DNA of 64,000 bases, from positions 2,335,501 to 2,399,500 of the forward strand of contig NZ_CP114035.2 in the NCBI RefSeq assembly GCF_026898135.2. The letters run 5' to 3'. Shown here piece after piece: positions 24,953-34,066 of this stretch; the stretch's first letter is position 1; each line of letters starts with the position of its first letter. This DNA comes from Pseudomonas fortuita. GTDB taxonomy: Bacteria > Pseudomonadota > Gammaproteobacteria > Pseudomonadales > Pseudomonadaceae. The notes under the pieces were generated by a model. That model had not been told where the DNA came from. It saw nothing but the letters and a program-made list of their open reading frames with translations, and ran no database searches. The position numbers were made by a program, and so were the translations under genes.

Positions 24953-26164
24953 ATGTCTGCTTTTGAACCCCGCCTTGGGGCTACTGCCACCGGCCGTACT
25001 GCTGCAATCAGCGTCGCGATCCTTGCCTTTTCGGCCTTTTTGATCGTCACCACCGAGTTCCTGATTGTCGGCTTGTTGCCCGCGCTCAGCCAGGACCTGG
25101 GGGTTTCCATTTCGATGGCGGGCCAGTTGGTCACGCTGTTTGCCTTTACTGTGATGCTAGCCGGCCCATTCCTGACGGCGGCATTGGCGCACCTGGACCG
25201 CAAGCGGTTATTCATCACCATTCTGCTGGTATTTGCCGCAGCCAATGCATTGGCTGCGGCCTCGACCAGTTTCTGGGTGCTGGCCATCGCGCGGGTCGTG
25301 CCGGCACTGGCGTTGCCGGTGTTCTGGGGCACGGCCAGTGAAACGGCCGGCCAGTTGGCCGAGCCTGATAAAGCAGGGCAAGCCATTTCCAAGGTGTACC
25401 TGGGCATCTCGGCGGCGATGTTGCTGGGTATTCCGCTGGGCACCGTGGCGTCCAATGCCGTGGGTTGGCGTGGCGCATTCTGGGTACTGGCCGCCCTGTC
25501 GTTGCTGATGGCACTGGCCATGTGGGTGTGGATGCCGCACGTTGCACGCGCGGCAAAAGTCGACTTCATGCAGCAGGCACGCATTTTCAAAGAGCGCTTT
25601 TTCCTCGCCAATGTGCTGCTTTCGGTGGTGGTGTTCACCGCGATGTTCACAGGCTACAGCTACCTGGCCGAGCTGCTGCAGCGGGTGGCGGGTGTACCAC
25701 CCGCGCACACCGGTTGGTGGCTGATGGGCTTTGGCGCGGTGGGCCTGCTCGGCAACTGGATGGGTGGGCGGGCGGTGGACCGTTCACCGCTCAGGGCGAC
25801 GGCGCTGTTTCTGGTGCTGCTGGCCATCGGCATGGCGGCAATCGTGCCGTTGGCCCATGCAGGTCTGGTGTTCTGCCTGGCACTGGGGGTGTGGGGTGTG
25901 GCCAACACGGCGCTGTACCCCGTCAGCCAGGTGCGGGTGATGGGTGCTGTGACGCATGCCCAAGCTTTGGCCGGTAGCACCAATGTGTCCGCGGCCAATG
26001 CGGGGATTGGCTTGGGCGCTGTACTCGGTGGCTTGACCATCCCTGGCCTGGGTATCGAATACCTGGGCTATGTTGCCGCAGGCGTGGCACTGGTAGCGCT
26101 GGGGCTTGTGCCGCTGGTCGCCAGCCTTGCGCATCAGCGCGCATCGCTTGCCCGCGTACCATGA
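24953..26164 (+). CDS. MFS transporter, DHA1 family (AraJ/NepI-like)
   Basis: 403 residues, 12 helices. FLIVTTEFLIVGLLPALSQDLGVS at the start and SMAGQLVTLFAF with ALAHLDRKRL (motif A) are typical of DHA1 exporters such as sugar-efflux and purine-ribonucleoside-efflux proteins. Start ATG 24953 follows GGAGCC; a TTG one codon earlier is possible. It is divergent from the purine deaminase, so export of a purine analogue is a fair guess, no more. Its last 31 bases overlap the convergent LysR gene. Confidence 0.85.
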   Translation: MSAFEPRLGATATGRTAAISVAILAFSAFLIVTTEFLIVGLLPALSQDLGVSISMAGQLVTLFAFTVMLAGPFLTAALAHLDRKRLFITILLVFAAANALAAASTSFWVLAIARVVPALALPVFWGTASETAGQLAEPDKAGQAISKVYLGISAAMLLGIPLGTVASNAVGWRGAFWVLAALSLLMALAMWVWMPHVARAAKVDFMQQARIFKERFFLANVLLSVVVFTAMFTGYSYLAELLQRVAGVPPAHTGWWLMGFGAVGLLGNWMGGRAVDRSPLRATALFLVLLAIGMAAIVPLAHAGLVFCLALGVWGVANTALYPVSQVRVMGAVTHAQALAGSTNVSAANAGIGLGAVLGGLTIPGLGIEYLGYVAAGVALVALGLVPLVASLAHQRASLARVP

Positions 26165-27069
26165 GGCGCCAGCCGAGGCAGCAGGTAGTCCAGCAGCGCG
26201 CGGACCTTGGGTAGCCCCTCGCGGCTTTTGAGCCACACCAGGTTCATCGGCAGGCCGTCGGTGGCCAGCGCGGGCAACACTTCGACCAGGCGCCCTTGAT
26301 CGAGGTGTTGCTGGGTCAGCCAGGTAGGTAGCTGGCCAATGCCATGACCGGCCAGCACCGCTGCAACTTCCCCTTCGCCGTCGCCTACCGCGATGCGCGG
26401 CTGTACGGTGCGGCGTTCCATTTCGCCAGCTTGGCGGCCCTTGAAGAACCAGGGGCTGACCCTGCCGTCGGTATGCCCGTAGCCGACGCAGTGGTGGTGT
26501 TCAAGGTCGCGTTCGTCTTGCGGTACGCCGTGCTTTTCCAGGTAGGCGGGTGCGGCACAGAACATCAGGCGCTGGGCGCCAAAATACTGGTGGCCGAGCG
26601 CCGCCGGCCAGGCATCCGGGCCACCGATGCGCACCACGATATCGATGCCCTCGTGTACCGGGTCGACGAAGCGGTCAGAAAACGACACGTGCGGCTGCAG
26701 CAAAGGGTGCAGGCGAATGAAGTCAAGGATCAGCGGCAGCACATGCAGGCGGCCGTATGAGGCTGGCAGTTCTATGCGGACTTTGCCATGGGGTTCGTTG
26801 TCGCGGGTGACCAGCGCGTGCTCAACCTCTTCCAGGTCGGCCAGGACCGAGGTGCAGGTGCGGTAGAAGATGACGCCAGCCTCGCTGAGCGACAAGGTGC
26901 GTGTGGTGCGGTTGAACAGGCGTGCCCCCAGGCGGGCCTCGAGCCGGGCCACGCTTTTGCTGATGGCCGAACTGGTGAGGCTGAGCCGCTCTGCGGCTGC
27001 CGTGAAGCTGCCCAGATCAGCGACGGCAACGAATACATCAATGCCTTTGAGGCGTTCGGAGGAGTGCAT
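26134..27069 (-). CDS. LysR-family regulator
   Basis: 311 residues from the ATG at 27069 (MHSSERLKGIDVFVAVADLGSFTAAAERL); an in-frame ATG at 27099 has no ribosome site. The HTH and effector domain (GKVRIELPASYGRLHVLPLI) belong to the large DhcR/CrgA-like branch that often controls neighbouring oxidoreductases or MFS genes. Its target may be the convergent MFS gene or itself. Confidence 0.88.
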   Translation of the reverse strand: MHSSERLKGIDVFVAVADLGSFTAAAERLSLTSSAISKSVARLEARLGARLFNRTTRTLSLSEAGVIFYRTCTSVLADLEEVEHALVTRDNEPHGKVRIELPASYGRLHVLPLILDFIRLHPLLQPHVSFSDRFVDPVHEGIDIVVRIGGPDAWPAALGHQYFGAQRLMFCAAPAYLEKHGVPQDERDLEHHHCVGYGHTDGRVSPWFFKGRQAGEMERRTVQPRIAVGDGEGEVAAVLAGHGIGQLPTWLTQQHLDQGRLVEVLPALATDGLPMNLVWLKSREGLPKVRALLDYLLPRLAPHGTRASDAR

Positions 27070-27138
27070 GACCGGCCTTTTTGATGAATTTATTTCCATT
27101 GTCAGTGGAGCATATTGAATGCTGACAAGGAAATTTCA

Positions 27139-27480
27139 TCAATGGCGTATGTGTATCAGCCCTTCGTGCAGCAGCAGGTTTGCCCGCGAAACAGATGACG
27201 CGTTGTTCGCAGGCAAACCGGGCCATGCCGTCAGGTTCAACTGCCCTGCGGCATTTCTCCACGCGCCAGCCCGGTTAACCACGGCCAGAATCGGGTAGTT
27301 GCGGTAAAGCCGGGTGCTCAGGCGCTGGTCGAACTCCAACAGGGCCAAGATGGCCAGGTCGATGTCGAAGTTGTACACCCGCTCCAGTGTCCCGGCTTCG
27401 CTGCCGAACGACGTCTCCAGTTCGATTTGCGGGTAGCGCGCCATTGCGCGAGGCGAAACGGCATTGTGCTGTGCAGCGCG
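27139..27480 (-). pseudogene. LysR effector-domain remnant
   Basis: The frame reads RYPQIELETSFGSEAGTLERV then FDIDLAILALLEFDQRLSTRLYRNYPILAVVNRAGAW, which aligns with the middle of the intact LysR at 31470-32336 (AYPQIDVSIRVGNSASVL... RYARHPVILFARADHPF). The HTH domain is missing and the C-terminus runs into REP-like sequence (27170-27230). It lies downstream of the phn/alcohol dehydrogenase operon in the same direction. The remaining sequence between 27070 and 27572 holds nothing else I can support. Confidence 0.65.
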
Positions 27481-27572
27481 CCAGTCAGGGTTTGTGCACG
27501 GTTCATGACGGTTTCCTTTTGTTCTCTGGCGCCGGCCCACGGGGCACGGCGAGTCGGCACTCTTGAAAGGTG

Positions 27573-28682
27573 CTACAGGAAAAACGCGAAATGTCCGGCG
27601 GCTTGCGCGCCGATGAAATTGCGCCCGCGGGCGCCCTGCATTGCGGCGTCGATCATCGCCTCGGCCTCGGCGGCTGTCACGCCATAGTCTGCAAATTCAG
27701 TGCGCACGCCCAGCTGATGGAGAAATGCTCGCAAGCGCTGTTGGGCCGCTGCCAGGTCGCGGCCGAAGGCCTTCTGCAAGGTCTGGTCACGCTCTGCATC
27801 ACGGCCCCAGGCCAGGCCCAGCACCAACGGCAGGGTGAAGGAGCAGGCGATGCCGTGGGGCAGGCCATGGCGCAAGGTCATTTCGTAGGAAATGGAGTGA
27901 GCCAAAGCGGTCTTGGTGTTGGAAAAGGCCAGCCCGGCCTTCAGTGCAGCCAACGCCATGCGTGCCCGCAGCTCGCGGTTGCCCAGGTCCTGCTGCAGGC
28001 GTGGCAGGCAGTCGAGAATATCGTCGATGGCCGACAGGGCGAAGGTGTCGGAAAGCGGATTGGCGTTGTGGTTCCAGATCGATTCCAGCGCGTGGGACAA
28101 GGCATCCAGCCCGGTGGATACCGTCACCCCGGCCGGGACGCTGAGCATCAGTTCCGGGTCGATCAGCGCCACGCTGGGCCATGTACAGGTCAGGTGCAGC
28201 GAGTACTTCTTCTGCTGGCCGGCGTCCCACAAGGTGGCCCATGGCGTCACCTCGCTGCCGGTGCCAGCGGTGGTGGGTGCTGCTACCAGGGTCTTGTGTC
28301 GCGCCGGGGTGAACGGTTTGCCGCTGGCCAGCAGCTCGAGCAGTTCATCGAAGTGGCCAGAAGCGGTACCGACGATCAGCGCCTTTGCGGTATCGATGGC
28401 GCTGCCTCCGCCCAGCGCCAGCACCGTATCGCAGTCGCCGTGCCGTGCCCAGAACGCTTCGTGCACACCCCGCAGCCAGGCGACATCCGGGTTGGGTTGC
28501 ACCTTGTCGATCACACACACCAGTCGCTCGCCCAGCAGGCTGCGTACCCGCGCGACCAGTCCGAGCTGTTCGGCCTCGGGGAAGGTGACCAGGGCGACCT
28601 TGCCGGGGCAGTGTTGGGCGATCTGATCCAGGCTGCCACCGCCAAAAATGGTGGTGACCGGGTTGTGGAAGCAGGCAGGCAT
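27573..28682 (-). CDS. Iron-containing alcohol dehydrogenase (phosphonoacetaldehyde reductase-like)
   Basis: 369 residues from ATG 28682, with AAGGAA upstream; the longer frame to 28856 is not supported. Group III alcohol dehydrogenase: LALGGGSAID nucleotide loop, TTAGTGSEVT, and iron ligands in DALSHALES and in AHSISYEMTLRHGLPHG. It is the last gene of an operon with a phosphonate ABC importer, so reduction of phosphonoacetaldehyde or a similar phosphonate aldehyde is a likely role (inference from context and family). 193 bases separate it from phnE. Confidence 0.82.
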   Translation of the reverse strand: MPACFHNPVTTIFGGGSLDQIAQHCPGKVALVTFPEAEQLGLVARVRSLLGERLVCVIDKVQPNPDVAWLRGVHEAFWARHGDCDTVLALGGGSAIDTAKALIVGTASGHFDELLELLASGKPFTPARHKTLVAAPTTAGTGSEVTPWATLWDAGQQKKYSLHLTCTWPSVALIDPELMLSVPAGVTVSTGLDALSHALESIWNHNANPLSDTFALSAIDDILDCLPRLQQDLGNRELRARMALAALKAGLAFSNTKTALAHSISYEMTLRHGLPHGIACSFTLPLVLGLAWGRDAERDQTLQKAFGRDLAAAQQRLRAFLHQLGVRTEFADYGVTAAEAEAMIDAAMQGARGRNFIGAQAAGHFAFFL

Positions 28683-28875
28683 GGGCAGTTCCTTAGTGTT
28701 GTTGGAAGGTGCAGCCATGCTCGTCGGCGGGCAGGTTTCGATCCAATCGATTGATTGCAGGGGGCTATCGGTTGAGCCGATAGCTGGTGCAAGGGGCATG
28801 GGCTTGAACTCCAGGCATGGTCTGCCCGTCGCGCGCCAACCGGGCGCACGCGGCAAGGGGTGGTTGGGCGACGCG

Positions 28876-29694
28876 TCAGTGGCGGGCGTTGCCCTGAATG
28901 GCGTGCCGCAGGCGGTTGGAGAGCAGATCGGCGAGCACCACCATCAGGGTGATGACCAAGATGCAAGTGGCGGTTTCCTGGTACTTGAACAGCTTCAGGC
29001 TGCTGACCAGTTCGAAGCCCAGGCCACCGGCACCGACCATGCCCAGCACCGTAGCCGAACGCAGGTTCACCTCGAAGCGATACAGCACCACGGCGATCCA
29101 GGCGGTGATCACTTGCGGCAGCACGCCAAAGGCGATCACCTGCAGTGGCCGCGCACCGGTGGCCTGTAGCGCTTCAATGGGCCCTTGGTCGATTTCCTCG
29201 ATGCTTTCGGCAAAGAACTTGCCGAGCATGCCCACACCATGCAGCGCCAGGGCCAGCACGCCAGGAAAGGGCCCCAGGCCTACCGCCGAGACAAACACCA
29301 GGGCCAGGATCAGCTCGTTGATGCTGCGAATCACGTTCAGCAGCTGCCGGGTGCCCTGGTACAGCCAGCGGTTGCCATGCAGGTTACGCGCGGCCAGAAA
29401 GCCCAGCGGCACGGCGAGCACGATCCCCAGCAGGGTGCCCCACAGCGCGATCTGCAGGGTTTCCAGGGCCGGGCGCCACAGACTGGGCATTATGCTCAGG
29501 TCTGGCGGCAGCGAGCGGCCAAGGAAATCCCCGATCTGTGGCAGCCCGTTGGCCAGCTCGCCCCAGCTTAGCTGTGCCCCTTCAGCGCTCCACTGCAGCA
29601 CCAGGACGATCGCCACTAACAGCGCGCCAGTGCCCAGCCAGCCACGGGCGCGAGTGGGTGTGTTGACCAGCCATTGATGGCTCTGCGTGTTCAT
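28876..29694 (-). CDS. phnE: Phosphonate/phosphite ABC transporter permease PhnE
   Basis: 272 residues, about six helices. The PhnE signature region is present: WRPALETLQIALWGTLLG, RNLHGNRWLYQGTRQLLNVIRSINELILALVFVSAVGLGPF and the EAA-type loop EALQATGARPLQVIAFGVLPQ. The ATG overlaps the phnC stop (ATGA). It forms the membrane channel with PhnC as ATPase and PhnD as binding protein. Confidence 0.92.
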   Translation of the reverse strand: MNTQSHQWLVNTPTRARGWLGTGALLVAIVLVLQWSAEGAQLSWGELANGLPQIGDFLGRSLPPDLSIMPSLWRPALETLQIALWGTLLGIVLAVPLGFLAARNLHGNRWLYQGTRQLLNVIRSINELILALVFVSAVGLGPFPGVLALALHGVGMLGKFFAESIEEIDQGPIEALQATGARPLQVIAFGVLPQVITAWIAVVLYRFEVNLRSATVLGMVGAGGLGFELVSSLKLFKYQETATCILVITLMVVLADLLSNRLRHAIQGNARH

Positions 29695-30491
29695 GCCGAG
29701 GCTCCTGTGCCCGTGGCCAGCATTGGCCGTGGTGCAGCCATTGCCTGCGCAGACTCATTGGCTGATGGGGTGTGATAGATGTGCTGCAGTGCGGCTTCGT
29801 CCAACTGACCGGGTTGGCCGTCGAATACCAGGCGCCCGTTGGCCAGGCCGACGATGCGGTCGGCGAATGCCCGCGCCAGTTCCACCTGGTGCAGGTTGCA
29901 CACCACGGTAATGCCGAGCGTGCGGCTGGTTTCGCGCAGGTACTGCATCACCACATGTGCGGTGTTCGGGTCGAGGCTGGCCACCGGTTCGTCGGCCAAA
30001 ATCACCTGTGGTCGCTGGGCGAGCGCACGGGCGATACCCACCCGCTGCATCTGCCCGCCAGACAGCGCATCGGTGCGCGACCCGGCCTTGTGCTCAAGCT
30101 CGACCCGGCGCAGGCAATCAAGGGCCAGTGTCACGTCGTCACGGCGGAACAGCTGCAACAGCGAGGCGAGGGTGCTGCAGTGGCCAAGACGGCCGGTCAG
30201 CACGTTCTTGAGCACCGACAGCCGCGGCACCACGTTGTGATGCTGGAAGATCATCGCGACCTGCCGGCGCAGCGCGCGTTGGTCGGCTGCACGCATGGCG
30301 TTTACCCCGGCCACTTGCAGCTCCCCGGTGTCGGCCTGGGCCAGCCGGTTCATGCAGCGCAGCAGGGTCGACTTGCCGGCGCCGGACTGGCCGAGGATCA
30401 CCACGAATTCACCGGCCTGAACATCCAGATCGATGCCGCGCAGTACCGGGTTGTCGGCGTAGCCCTTGGTCAGCTGGCGGATGCGGATCAT
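29691..30491 (-). CDS. phnC: Phosphonate ABC transporter ATP-binding protein PhnC
   Basis: 266 residues. Walker A GQSGAGKST, signature LSGGQMQR, Walker B VILADEP and the switch His in VVCNLHQVELA. The spacer between Walker A and signature carries the PhnC-type stretch FQHHNVVPRLSVLKNVLTGRLG. The C-terminus has a 25-residue Ala/Pro-rich extension. Overlaps phnD and phnE by ATGA junctions. Confidence 0.92.
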   Translation of the reverse strand: MIRIRQLTKGYADNPVLRGIDLDVQAGEFVVILGQSGAGKSTLLRCMNRLAQADTGELQVAGVNAMRAADQRALRRQVAMIFQHHNVVPRLSVLKNVLTGRLGHCSTLASLLQLFRRDDVTLALDCLRRVELEHKAGSRTDALSGGQMQRVGIARALAQRPQVILADEPVASLDPNTAHVVMQYLRETSRTLGITVVCNLHQVELARAFADRIVGLANGRLVFDGQPGQLDEAALQHIYHTPSANESAQAMAAPRPMLATGTGASA

Positions 30492-31357
30492 TTCAGGCTC
30501 CGCAGGTCGAGGTCGAGCACTTTGGCGGTGTCACGAACCACGTTGTAGGCCTCGTCAGTGGTCGGCTGGAAGCCATTGAGCATGCCTTGGTCGCCCCATG
30601 GCACGTCCTTGATCCCGGCAAAGGCGGTGCGCAGTTTGGCCTGCAGTTCGGGGTCGAGGTTGTTGCGCCAGACCATCGGTGACTCGGGAATGTCCGGTGA
30701 GGTCCACACCACCTGGAAGTCCTGTTGCTGAACCTGCCCGTTGTTCACAGCCCCGGCCAGGATACGGTCGGCCACGGCCGCCGCATCAACTTTGCGGTTT
30801 GCCACGGCGAGAATGCTGGCATCGTGCGAGCCGGAGAAGATCACCCGTGAGAACAGGGTTTTCGGATCATGGCCAGCGTGCTCCAGGCCGGCCTTGGGGA
30901 ACAGGTGGCCGGAGGCCGAGCTGGGGTCGACGAAGGCGAAGGTGTGGCCCTTGAGGTCGTCGAGCGTACGAATGCCGCTGTCCCGGCGGGCGATGATCAG
31001 GCTGTGGTAGGCGCTGCTGGCGGTCTTTTTGGTCACCGCCACGGCAAAGGCTTCGGCCCCCGCGACCTGGTTGGCCAGTACGTAGGAAAACGGGCCGAGA
31101 TAGGCGACGTCCAGCTTGCCGGCGCGCAGGGCTTCGATCACCCCGTTGTAGTCAGTCGCGACGAATGGCTTGACCGGCATGCCCAGGCGCGCCTGCAACT
31201 GGTCGAGCACCTGCTGGCTGCTCTTGATCATGGCCTGGGAGTCTTCCGACGGGATCAGGCCGACGGTCAGCACCTGCTGCGCCTGCACGGCGGGGGCGAG
31301 CAGCAGTGGCAGCAGGGCGAGGCGGGCACAGCGCAACAGTTTCGGGAAGGGCGTCAT
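30488..31357 (-). CDS. phnD: Phosphonate-binding periplasmic protein PhnD
   Basis: 289 residues with a signal peptide (LALLPLLLAPAVQAQQ). The PhnD family pattern is clear: LTVGLIPSEDSQAMI, DYNGVIEALRAGKLDVAYLGPFSYVLA, DLKGHTFAFVDPSSASGHLFP and FSGSHDASILAVANRKVDAAAV. First gene of the operon; a divergent LysR gene and a CTGTCA dyad are upstream. The exact ligand (aminoethylphosphonate, phosphite or other) cannot be read from sequence. Confidence 0.92.
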   Translation of the reverse strand: MTPFPKLLRCARLALLPLLLAPAVQAQQVLTVGLIPSEDSQAMIKSSQQVLDQLQARLGMPVKPFVATDYNGVIEALRAGKLDVAYLGPFSYVLANQVAGAEAFAVAVTKKTASSAYHSLIIARRDSGIRTLDDLKGHTFAFVDPSSASGHLFPKAGLEHAGHDPKTLFSRVIFSGSHDASILAVANRKVDAAAVADRILAGAVNNGQVQQQDFQVVWTSPDIPESPMVWRNNLDPELQAKLRTAFAGIKDVPWGDQGMLNGFQPTTDEAYNVVRDTAKVLDLDLRSLK

Positions 31358-31400
31358 GGCAGTACCGGAGTGGTTGTTGTCGGTAGCGCCAACGTTAGGG

Positions 31401-31414
31401 CTGTCATGTGACAG
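31401..31414. promoter_or_regulatory. CTGTCA dyad, candidate operator of the phn LysR
   Basis: CTGTCA-TG-TGACAG, a perfect 6-bp dyad between phnD (start 31357) and the divergent LysR (start 31470), in the right place to control both. Confidence 0.5.
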
Positions 31415-31469
31415 TCACAGCATCAATTCAATATGCGTTTGGCCAGCCAACCATTCAAAGGATCTATGG

Positions 31470-32336
31470 ATGTCTACCGCTCGCCTGCGCACCTTTCTTG
31501 CCGTGGCCCGGCACGCCAGCTTCAGCGCTGGGGCCAGGGCCATCGGCCTCAGCCAGCCGACCGCGACCAACCAGATCCAGGGGCTGGAACGCGAATTTGA
31601 TGTCGAGTTGTTCCACCGCCGCGGTCGGCGCATCGAGCTGACCGCAGTTGGCCGTGCCTTGCTGCCCATTGCCCAGCAGATGTCGATGCTCGAAGCCGAG
31701 GCGACCAGCCTGCTGCGCGACAGTGGCCAGCTCAACCGGGGTGAGCTGAAGATCGGTGCAGTGGGGCCGTTTCATGTGATCGAAATGGTCGACCGCTACC
31801 GGCAGGCGTACCCACAGATCGACGTGTCCATCCGCGTGGGCAACTCTGCGTCAGTGCTGGCCGACCTGCAGGGCTATGTGACCGATATCGGTGTGTTGGC
31901 GGGGCTGCACCATGACCCGGCGTTTGTCGCACAACGTTATGCCAGGCACCCGGTCATCCTGTTCGCCCGCGCCGATCACCCCTTCGCCCGCCACGATCAG
32001 GTGCCGCTGCAAGCGCTGCAGGGGCAGCCGTTGCTGCGCCGTGAGCAGGGTTCGACTACGCGGCTGGCGCTGGACAACGCGCTGGAAGCGGCGCAGGTAA
32101 CACCGCGCATCGCCATGGAAATCGGCAGCCGCGAGGCGCTGCGCGAGGCGGTGATCCGTGGCATCGGCATTGGTGCGGTGTCCGAGGCGGAATACATTGC
32201 CGACCCGCGCTTGAAGGTGATCCGCATTGCGCACGACCCGGTGTACACAGAGACTTACCTGTATTGCCTGGCGGATCGGCAGTGCAGCCAGGTCATTGCG
32301 TCGTTTCAGCGTTGCCTGCAAGCCTGGCACGGCTAA
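31470..32336 (+). CDS. LysR-family regulator of the phn operon (probable)
   Basis: 288 residues from the ATG at 31470, which follows AAGGA; the frame continues upstream through phnD antisense and is not coding there. HTH: LRTFLAVARHASFSAGARAIGLSQPTATNQIQGLE. The effector domain has LLRREQGSTTR, a loop common in LysR proteins beside phosphonate genes. Divergent from phnD, so the likely regulator; a remnant of a related gene lies at the other end of the operon. Confidence 0.87.
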   Translation: MSTARLRTFLAVARHASFSAGARAIGLSQPTATNQIQGLEREFDVELFHRRGRRIELTAVGRALLPIAQQMSMLEAEATSLLRDSGQLNRGELKIGAVGPFHVIEMVDRYRQAYPQIDVSIRVGNSASVLADLQGYVTDIGVLAGLHHDPAFVAQRYARHPVILFARADHPFARHDQVPLQALQGQPLLRREQGSTTRLALDNALEAAQVTPRIAMEIGSREALREAVIRGIGIGAVSEAEYIADPRLKVIRIAHDPVYTETYLYCLADRQCSQVIASFQRCLQAWHG

Positions 32337-32367
32337 GTTGCACCGTGCCTGCTCAGCATCCGCCGTG

Positions 32368-33948
32368 TCACACCGCGTCGCGGCTGTCCACGCCATCGAG
32401 CAACCGCGCAATCCCCAGCGGGTTACCGTTTTTCAACGCATCCGGCAGCAGTGCATCGGGGTAGTTCTGGAAGCACACCGGGCGCAGGAAGCGGTCGACG
32501 GCCAAGGTACCGACCGAGGTGCCGCGTGCGTCGGAGGTGGCCGGGTAAGGCCCGCCATGCACCATCGCATCCGACACCTCCACCCCGGTCGGGTAGCCGT
32601 TGAGCAGCAGGCGCCCGGCCTTGCGCTCCAGCAGCGGCACCAGCGAGGCATAGGCCGCCAGGTCGTCAGGCTCGGCAATCAGGGTGGCGGTCAGCTGGCC
32701 CTGCAGGTGGTTCAGCGCTTCGGCCAGTTGCTTGGCATCGGCGACCTCCACCACTACGGTGGTGGGGCCGAACACTTCTTCCTGCAGCAGCGGGTCGCCG
32801 TTCAGCAGCAGGCTTACGTCTGCCTTGAACAGCTGCGGCTGGGCCTGGTTGCCGGTGTGTGGCTGCCCGGCCAGGTGCTGGATACCCGGGTGCGCCAGCA
32901 GGTGCTGTACACCGTTCTGGTAGCTGCGCAGGGTGCCGGCGTTGAGCATGGTCTGCGGGCCTTGGTCGGCCATGCGTGCAGCCAGCGTTTGCACGAAATG
33001 CTCGAACTGCGGCGACCGGATGCCCACCACCAGGCCTGGGTTGGTGCAGAACTGCCCGCAGCCCATCACCACCGAGGCGGCCAGTTCGCCGGCTATTTGC
33101 TCGCCACGGGCTTGCAGCGCCTGGGGCAGTACGATCACCGGGTTGATGCTGCTCATTTCGGCAAACACCGGAATTGGCTGCGGGCGTGCTGCCGCCATGT
33201 CGCACAGGGCGCGGCCACCGCGCAGCGAGCCGGTAAAACCGACCGCCTGAATGGCCGGGTGCTTGACCAGCGCCTCGCCCACACCGGCACCGTAGATCAG
33301 GTTGAACACGCCTGCCGGCACGCCGCTGCTGGCTACTGCGCGGTCAATGGCGGCAGCCACATGGGCGGCAGTGAGCATGTGCCCGCTGTGTGCCTTGAAT
33401 ACCACCGGGCAGCCAGCGGCCAGCGCCGAGGCGGTGTCACCGCCAGCGGTGGAGAACGCCAGCGGGAAGTTGCTAGCGCCGAACACGGCCACCGGGCCCA
33501 CGCCGATTCGGTACTGGCGCAAGTCCGGGCGCGGCAGCGGGGTACGCTGGGGCAGGGCACGGTCGATGCGTGCGGCGTAGAAATCGCCACGGCGAACCAC
33601 CTCGGCAAACAGCCGCAGTTGGTTGCTGGTGCGGCTGCGTTCGCCATGGATGCGGGCTTCGGGCAGCGCGGTTTCGCGCATCACATGCTGGATGAAATCG
33701 TCACCCAGTGCGTCCAGCTCGTTGGCAATGGCGTCGAGGAAGGCGGAACGCTGGGCCGGGCTGGTGCTGCGGTAAGCCGGGTAGGCGGCCTCGGCGGCCT
33801 GCACGGCGGCCTCTACTTCGTCGCCGGTCGCCTGGTGGAAGGCGTATGGCAGCGGCTCACCGGTGCGGGCGTCGACGCTGTTCAGCAGTACGTCACCGTT
33901 GCCGCTGAGTTGGCCGGCGATATGGTTCAGGCGATGTTCGATGGACAT
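32368..33948 (-). CDS. 2-oxoglutarate semialdehyde (2,5-dioxovalerate) dehydrogenase
   Basis: 526 residues from ATG 33948; an open frame to 34053 precedes it but has no ribosome site. Aldehyde dehydrogenase of the ketoglutarate-semialdehyde group: GVGPVAVFGASNFPLAFS, GFTGSLRGGRAL, catalytic Glu in FAEMSSINP and catalytic Cys in GCGQFCTNPGLV, with EEVFGPTTVVVEV near the end. It oxidises 2,5-dioxopentanoate to 2-oxoglutarate, the last step in several sugar-acid and hydroxyproline pathways. None of those upstream genes is adjacent here. Confidence 0.88.
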   Translation of the reverse strand: MSIEHRLNHIAGQLSGNGDVLLNSVDARTGEPLPYAFHQATGDEVEAAVQAAEAAYPAYRSTSPAQRSAFLDAIANELDALGDDFIQHVMRETALPEARIHGERSRTSNQLRLFAEVVRRGDFYAARIDRALPQRTPLPRPDLRQYRIGVGPVAVFGASNFPLAFSTAGGDTASALAAGCPVVFKAHSGHMLTAAHVAAAIDRAVASSGVPAGVFNLIYGAGVGEALVKHPAIQAVGFTGSLRGGRALCDMAAARPQPIPVFAEMSSINPVIVLPQALQARGEQIAGELAASVVMGCGQFCTNPGLVVGIRSPQFEHFVQTLAARMADQGPQTMLNAGTLRSYQNGVQHLLAHPGIQHLAGQPHTGNQAQPQLFKADVSLLLNGDPLLQEEVFGPTTVVVEVADAKQLAEALNHLQGQLTATLIAEPDDLAAYASLVPLLERKAGRLLLNGYPTGVEVSDAMVHGGPYPATSDARGTSVGTLAVDRFLRPVCFQNYPDALLPDALKNGNPLGIARLLDGVDSRDAV

Positions 33949-34030
33949 TTCGTTTCCCGTTGGCAATGACAGTCGTTGCGCTGAGACTGTAGGGCGCGAA
34001 CGGGGGGCTGAATAATGATTAATGCGGATC

Positions 34031-34055
34031 GGGTGATAACGACCAGTTATCACCC
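34031..34055 (-). terminator. Hairpin after the APC permease gene
   Basis: GGGTGATAAC-GACCA-GTTATCACCC, a perfect 10-bp stem 12 bases past the permease stop. There is no T-run on the minus side, so it may be a pause, a partial terminator or a protein site. Confidence 0.5.
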
Positions 34056-34066
34056 CGAGTTTTGCG

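Noticed and set aside
32227..33969. 580-codon open frame on the plus strand opposite the semialdehyde dehydrogenase
   Set aside because: Antisense shadow of a gene with all catalytic motifs intact; the product is low-complexity Gln/His/Gly-rich with no domains.
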